This document shows positions 61,690 through 64,000 of a stretch of 64,000 nt of DNA, piece after piece (position 1 is the stretch's first letter; every line of letters starts with the position of its first letter). Origin of the DNA: Campylorhamphus procurvoides (lineage: Eukaryota > Chordata > Aves > Passeriformes > Dendrocolaptidae); the NCBI GenBank assembly GCA_013396655.1, contig WBMV01006433.1:62001-126000 (forward strand), in the 5' to 3' direction. The notes below the pieces were generated by a model, which saw nothing but the letters and a program-made list of their open reading frames with translations, did not search any database and was not told the DNA's origin. The position numbers and the translations under genes were made by a program.

Positions 61690-61990
61690 AATTAATGCAA
61701 ATTAACTAGAAGTATGAAAGTGGATTAAAATGCATTAAAGCTAAACTGCATGATCTCATATAGATGCTGTTACTCAAAATTACCGAGACTTTAATCTCAT
61801 CAGGATTAATTGACCTCTAGTGTAAATCCAGGCAAACAAAATAAAAACATGTTGGCTCTGACTTAGAGTGCTTAAATCAGTAATCACATTTAAATTTATT
61901 TCTTAATTAAAAAACTGGTTGATTAATTGCAAAGTTATTACAAATGGATTTTAAAATTAGGTTGGTCATATCGCATTTGGCTGGCATTTT
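61690..61990. promoter_or_regulatory. POU/homeodomain motif cluster, candidate enhancer
   Basis: An octamer ATGCAAAT (61695-61702) sits inside ATTAATGCAAATTAA (61691-61705), a composite typical of POU-factor sites. The same 300 bp contains GATTAATTG twice (61804-61812 and 61921-61929), TTAATTAA (61903-61910) and several TAAT strings. The segment is free of recognised repeats. Octamer plus dense TAAT sites is characteristic of vertebrate developmental enhancers, but conservation cannot be judged from one sequence. Confidence 0.3.
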
Positions 61991-64000
61991 AAGTTTTAAA
62001 CTGGATTGTTTGTATGGAATGATTTATTTAATCAGAAAGTCACCAGGTAGATGCCCACAACCTCTACAAACCTGAAAATGTTCCCGGTGTTTTAAAGCAC
62101 CCTGGGTAAAACCTTTTGATACTTTAAGTTAATTTTGATTTGATGTTAGCTCAGGGTCTACAGTAAGGATGAGGAGTTTTACCCTTCCTGATTTCTGAAC
62201 CATCTCTGCTGAAAACACACCAAGCTATGCAGCTGTGTCTAAGCCCCTCAGCTACACTTTTTATTTCTCATGGGATTCTCACAAGCAGATGAAATGCTGC
62301 ACCAGCACAAAGTCCTACTCTTATCTTAAGGTATCTACAAGAAATGATTCACTCATCTTTCTATCTTCTTCTGTTTTTCTCTCTGTATTCATACGTATAT
62401 TTGCACTGAGAAAGTTGGCAGTACTTTAAATTAATGGACTACCGAGACCTTTAGTCATCCTCTCAGGATGTTCTACATGGATGAACGGAAGTAATAATCT
62501 TGCTGTATCATTTTTTAATTTACTTCAGCAGATTTTTTTCCCTGTCTCATTCCAAAAGTAGAGCTAAATCAGGTGCTATTTTATTTGGTAGATAAGGGAA
62601 AATAATTAGCTATCATTCTGAAGACAATTGTAAGAACCATCTTAAAAAAGTATGCTCTGAAACCAGAGTAGTCTATGAATCTATATATGCAAAATGTAAG
62701 GGCAACTTTGTCTTCTAGTACTTTCCAGGTTTTGAGAAAACTATTTTAAGATGTCTATGGAAAAAAAAAATAGAAAGATGCTCTTGAGATAATGCAGAAA
62801 CCAGCAAATATTCTTGGTGCAGCATTACACAACATTGCACTGAGGACCTAAAGTTGGGATACTTCACAGTAGATGCTTTAACAACAGCATCTACTGTTTT
62901 TTTACTGTGTCTGATAGATCCTATAGAATCTTTTCCATTTGTTTCAGGCATACTTCAAATTCAAATCCAGCAGACCACAGGATGCATTTTAAATTACAAG
63001 CTGTGCTGTGTTGCCAGTGTATTGTGCCATACCTCACCACTTGCAGTGTGTTTTCAGGGCCTGTTACTTCTACATCAGAAGATGGTTTGCCCTCAATATT
63101 TGCATCATGAAAAGAAATAAGGAGAAGAATAAGAGAATGCAGAAGAATTAGCTCTGAGTTTTGAATGTGAAGGTACTAAAAGAATAGCAAAGTAACTTCC
63201 AGCTCATTGATATAATATACATAGGCCAAGGAAATATGCCACAAATGCCAAAGCCATGATAAATGAGTTGCACAGGACAATTTGGCTAATAAGGCACATA
63301 GGCCTTTTTTGTGTCAAACAGATGAATTATCACTATATTCTTGTCCAGCAAACCCAGCTGTGATATCCAAGGGATGGGCATGATCTCATAAGTTACCTAG
63401 GGCTGCCAGAGTTGTGGTTAAACTGGAGGCTGCCACACATGCATAATTGAGAAAATATACTTTTCTGATACTTGGAACTTCTGGCCAAAACATAACTATC
63501 CTCTTAGGTCCTACAGGATCTTCCCCTTTTCCTTTGACAAAAGCTATTTAGAGGGACTTAACCTGATAACCCTGGGTTTATTCAAAGAAGCTCTAGAAAA
63601 GTCTGCCTGTTAGAGACAGATGTGCATGTTTAAGTGATATGTATTACAATGGTCCCTTTTTCTGGGGAAAATTTACCCAAAATCTAAAATGGATTGTTAC
63701 AAGTCACAAAATACTTCTTCAGCCATTGCAATAATCCAGAAATCGTTTAAACCCTTAGGATCCTTTGAGCTGTGTTGTTTTCTGCAATAACCCACGTAGT
63801 TTTTCATGTGCTGTCTCTCTTCTGGGTCTGCCTGGAATGACTCTCCACAATCCCTGCAGCCCCATCTGTGTTGCTGTGGTGAGCCTTCGGTCCACACATG
63901 TCAAATCAGGCAACCTTTTGTGGTCCTGATGCAACTCTAAACCAGACAGCTGACATAAATCCCAACTGTCTAGCACAGCCACAGGCTCTCCCTGTCAGGC
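61991..64000. other. Non-coding AT-rich sequence to window end
   Basis: No supported gene, RNA or repeat body. It includes an A10 run near 62760. Frames are at most 88 codons on mixed strands. Confidence 0.6.

Noticed and set aside
1..64000. tRNA, snRNA, 5S or other classical RNA genes
   Set aside because: No B-box-type ggttcraatc in a tRNA-like fold and no U6, 7SK or 5S landmarks were seen; the tRNA-like ggtt...gaaccc strings belong to MIR-like remnants.

Overview
The window looks like bird nuclear DNA: intergenic or deep-intronic sequence from an amniote genome. The main evidence is a set of CR1 retrotransposon fragments. Four, near 5158, 19841, 24034 and 40933, lie on the minus strand and open on the plus strand with the reverse complement of the CR1 3' terminus (agaatcacagaat-type start, then gttggaagggac). 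One younger-looking piece lies on the plus strand near 57081. An older CR1-like element on the plus strand is represented by two pieces near 31165 and 32341. The composition is AT-rich, and no CpG island is evident by eye. The style of the larger CR1 copies resembles those of neoavian or passerine birds, but I cannot name the species. There is no sign of a bacterial, phage or plasmid genome.

I find no coding exon that I can support. The open frames are short, overlap on both strands, lack recognisable domains, and often cross repeats. The two longest (287 and 290 codons, on opposite strands near 49.7-50.6 kb) are produced by one pentanucleotide microsatellite. The next longest non-microsatellite frame (216 codons, minus strand, 52284-52934) crosses a MIR-like SINE remnant, a poly-A tract and a hAT-like transposon end. 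I see no tRNA, rRNA, snRNA or CRISPR array.

Layout: 1-5.1 kb is AT-rich unique sequence. A CR1 fragment follows at 5.2 kb. From 5.5 to 18.5 kb the sequence is mostly unique, with a diverged two-copy tandem duplication at 6.3 kb and a perfect 13-bp-stem hairpin at 8.55 kb. A MIR-like remnant lies at 18.5 kb and CR1 copies at 19.8 and 24.0-24.8 kb, the latter carrying a canonical G-quadruplex motif. At 31.2-32.5 kb are the ancient CR1-like pieces, followed by a G13 run with the only ambiguous base (N at 32831). From 33.0 to 33.9 kb is an unexplained GC-richer block. At 34.4 and 37.5 kb are old SINE/LINE-like remnants, and at 38.3 kb a 56-nt imperfect hairpin. A long CR1 copy with an internal 45-bp duplication lies at 40.9-41.6 kb, and an ATATG microsatellite at 43.4 kb. 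From 44.7 to 49.2 kb the sequence looks unique, with a homeodomain-site cluster. A 692-bp perfect (AAAAG)n array spans 49830-50521, and a second 17-copy array lies at 56.66 kb. MIR-like and hAT-like remnants lie at 52.2-52.8 kb. The final 6.5 kb is AT-rich and includes a POU/homeodomain-motif cluster at 61.7-62.0 kb that could be an enhancer.

No set of genes works together here. The most unusual observations are the very long uninterrupted AAAAG array with its shorter sibling 6 kb away, the hairpins, and the candidate regulatory clusters. I found no evidence of a novel multi-gene system.
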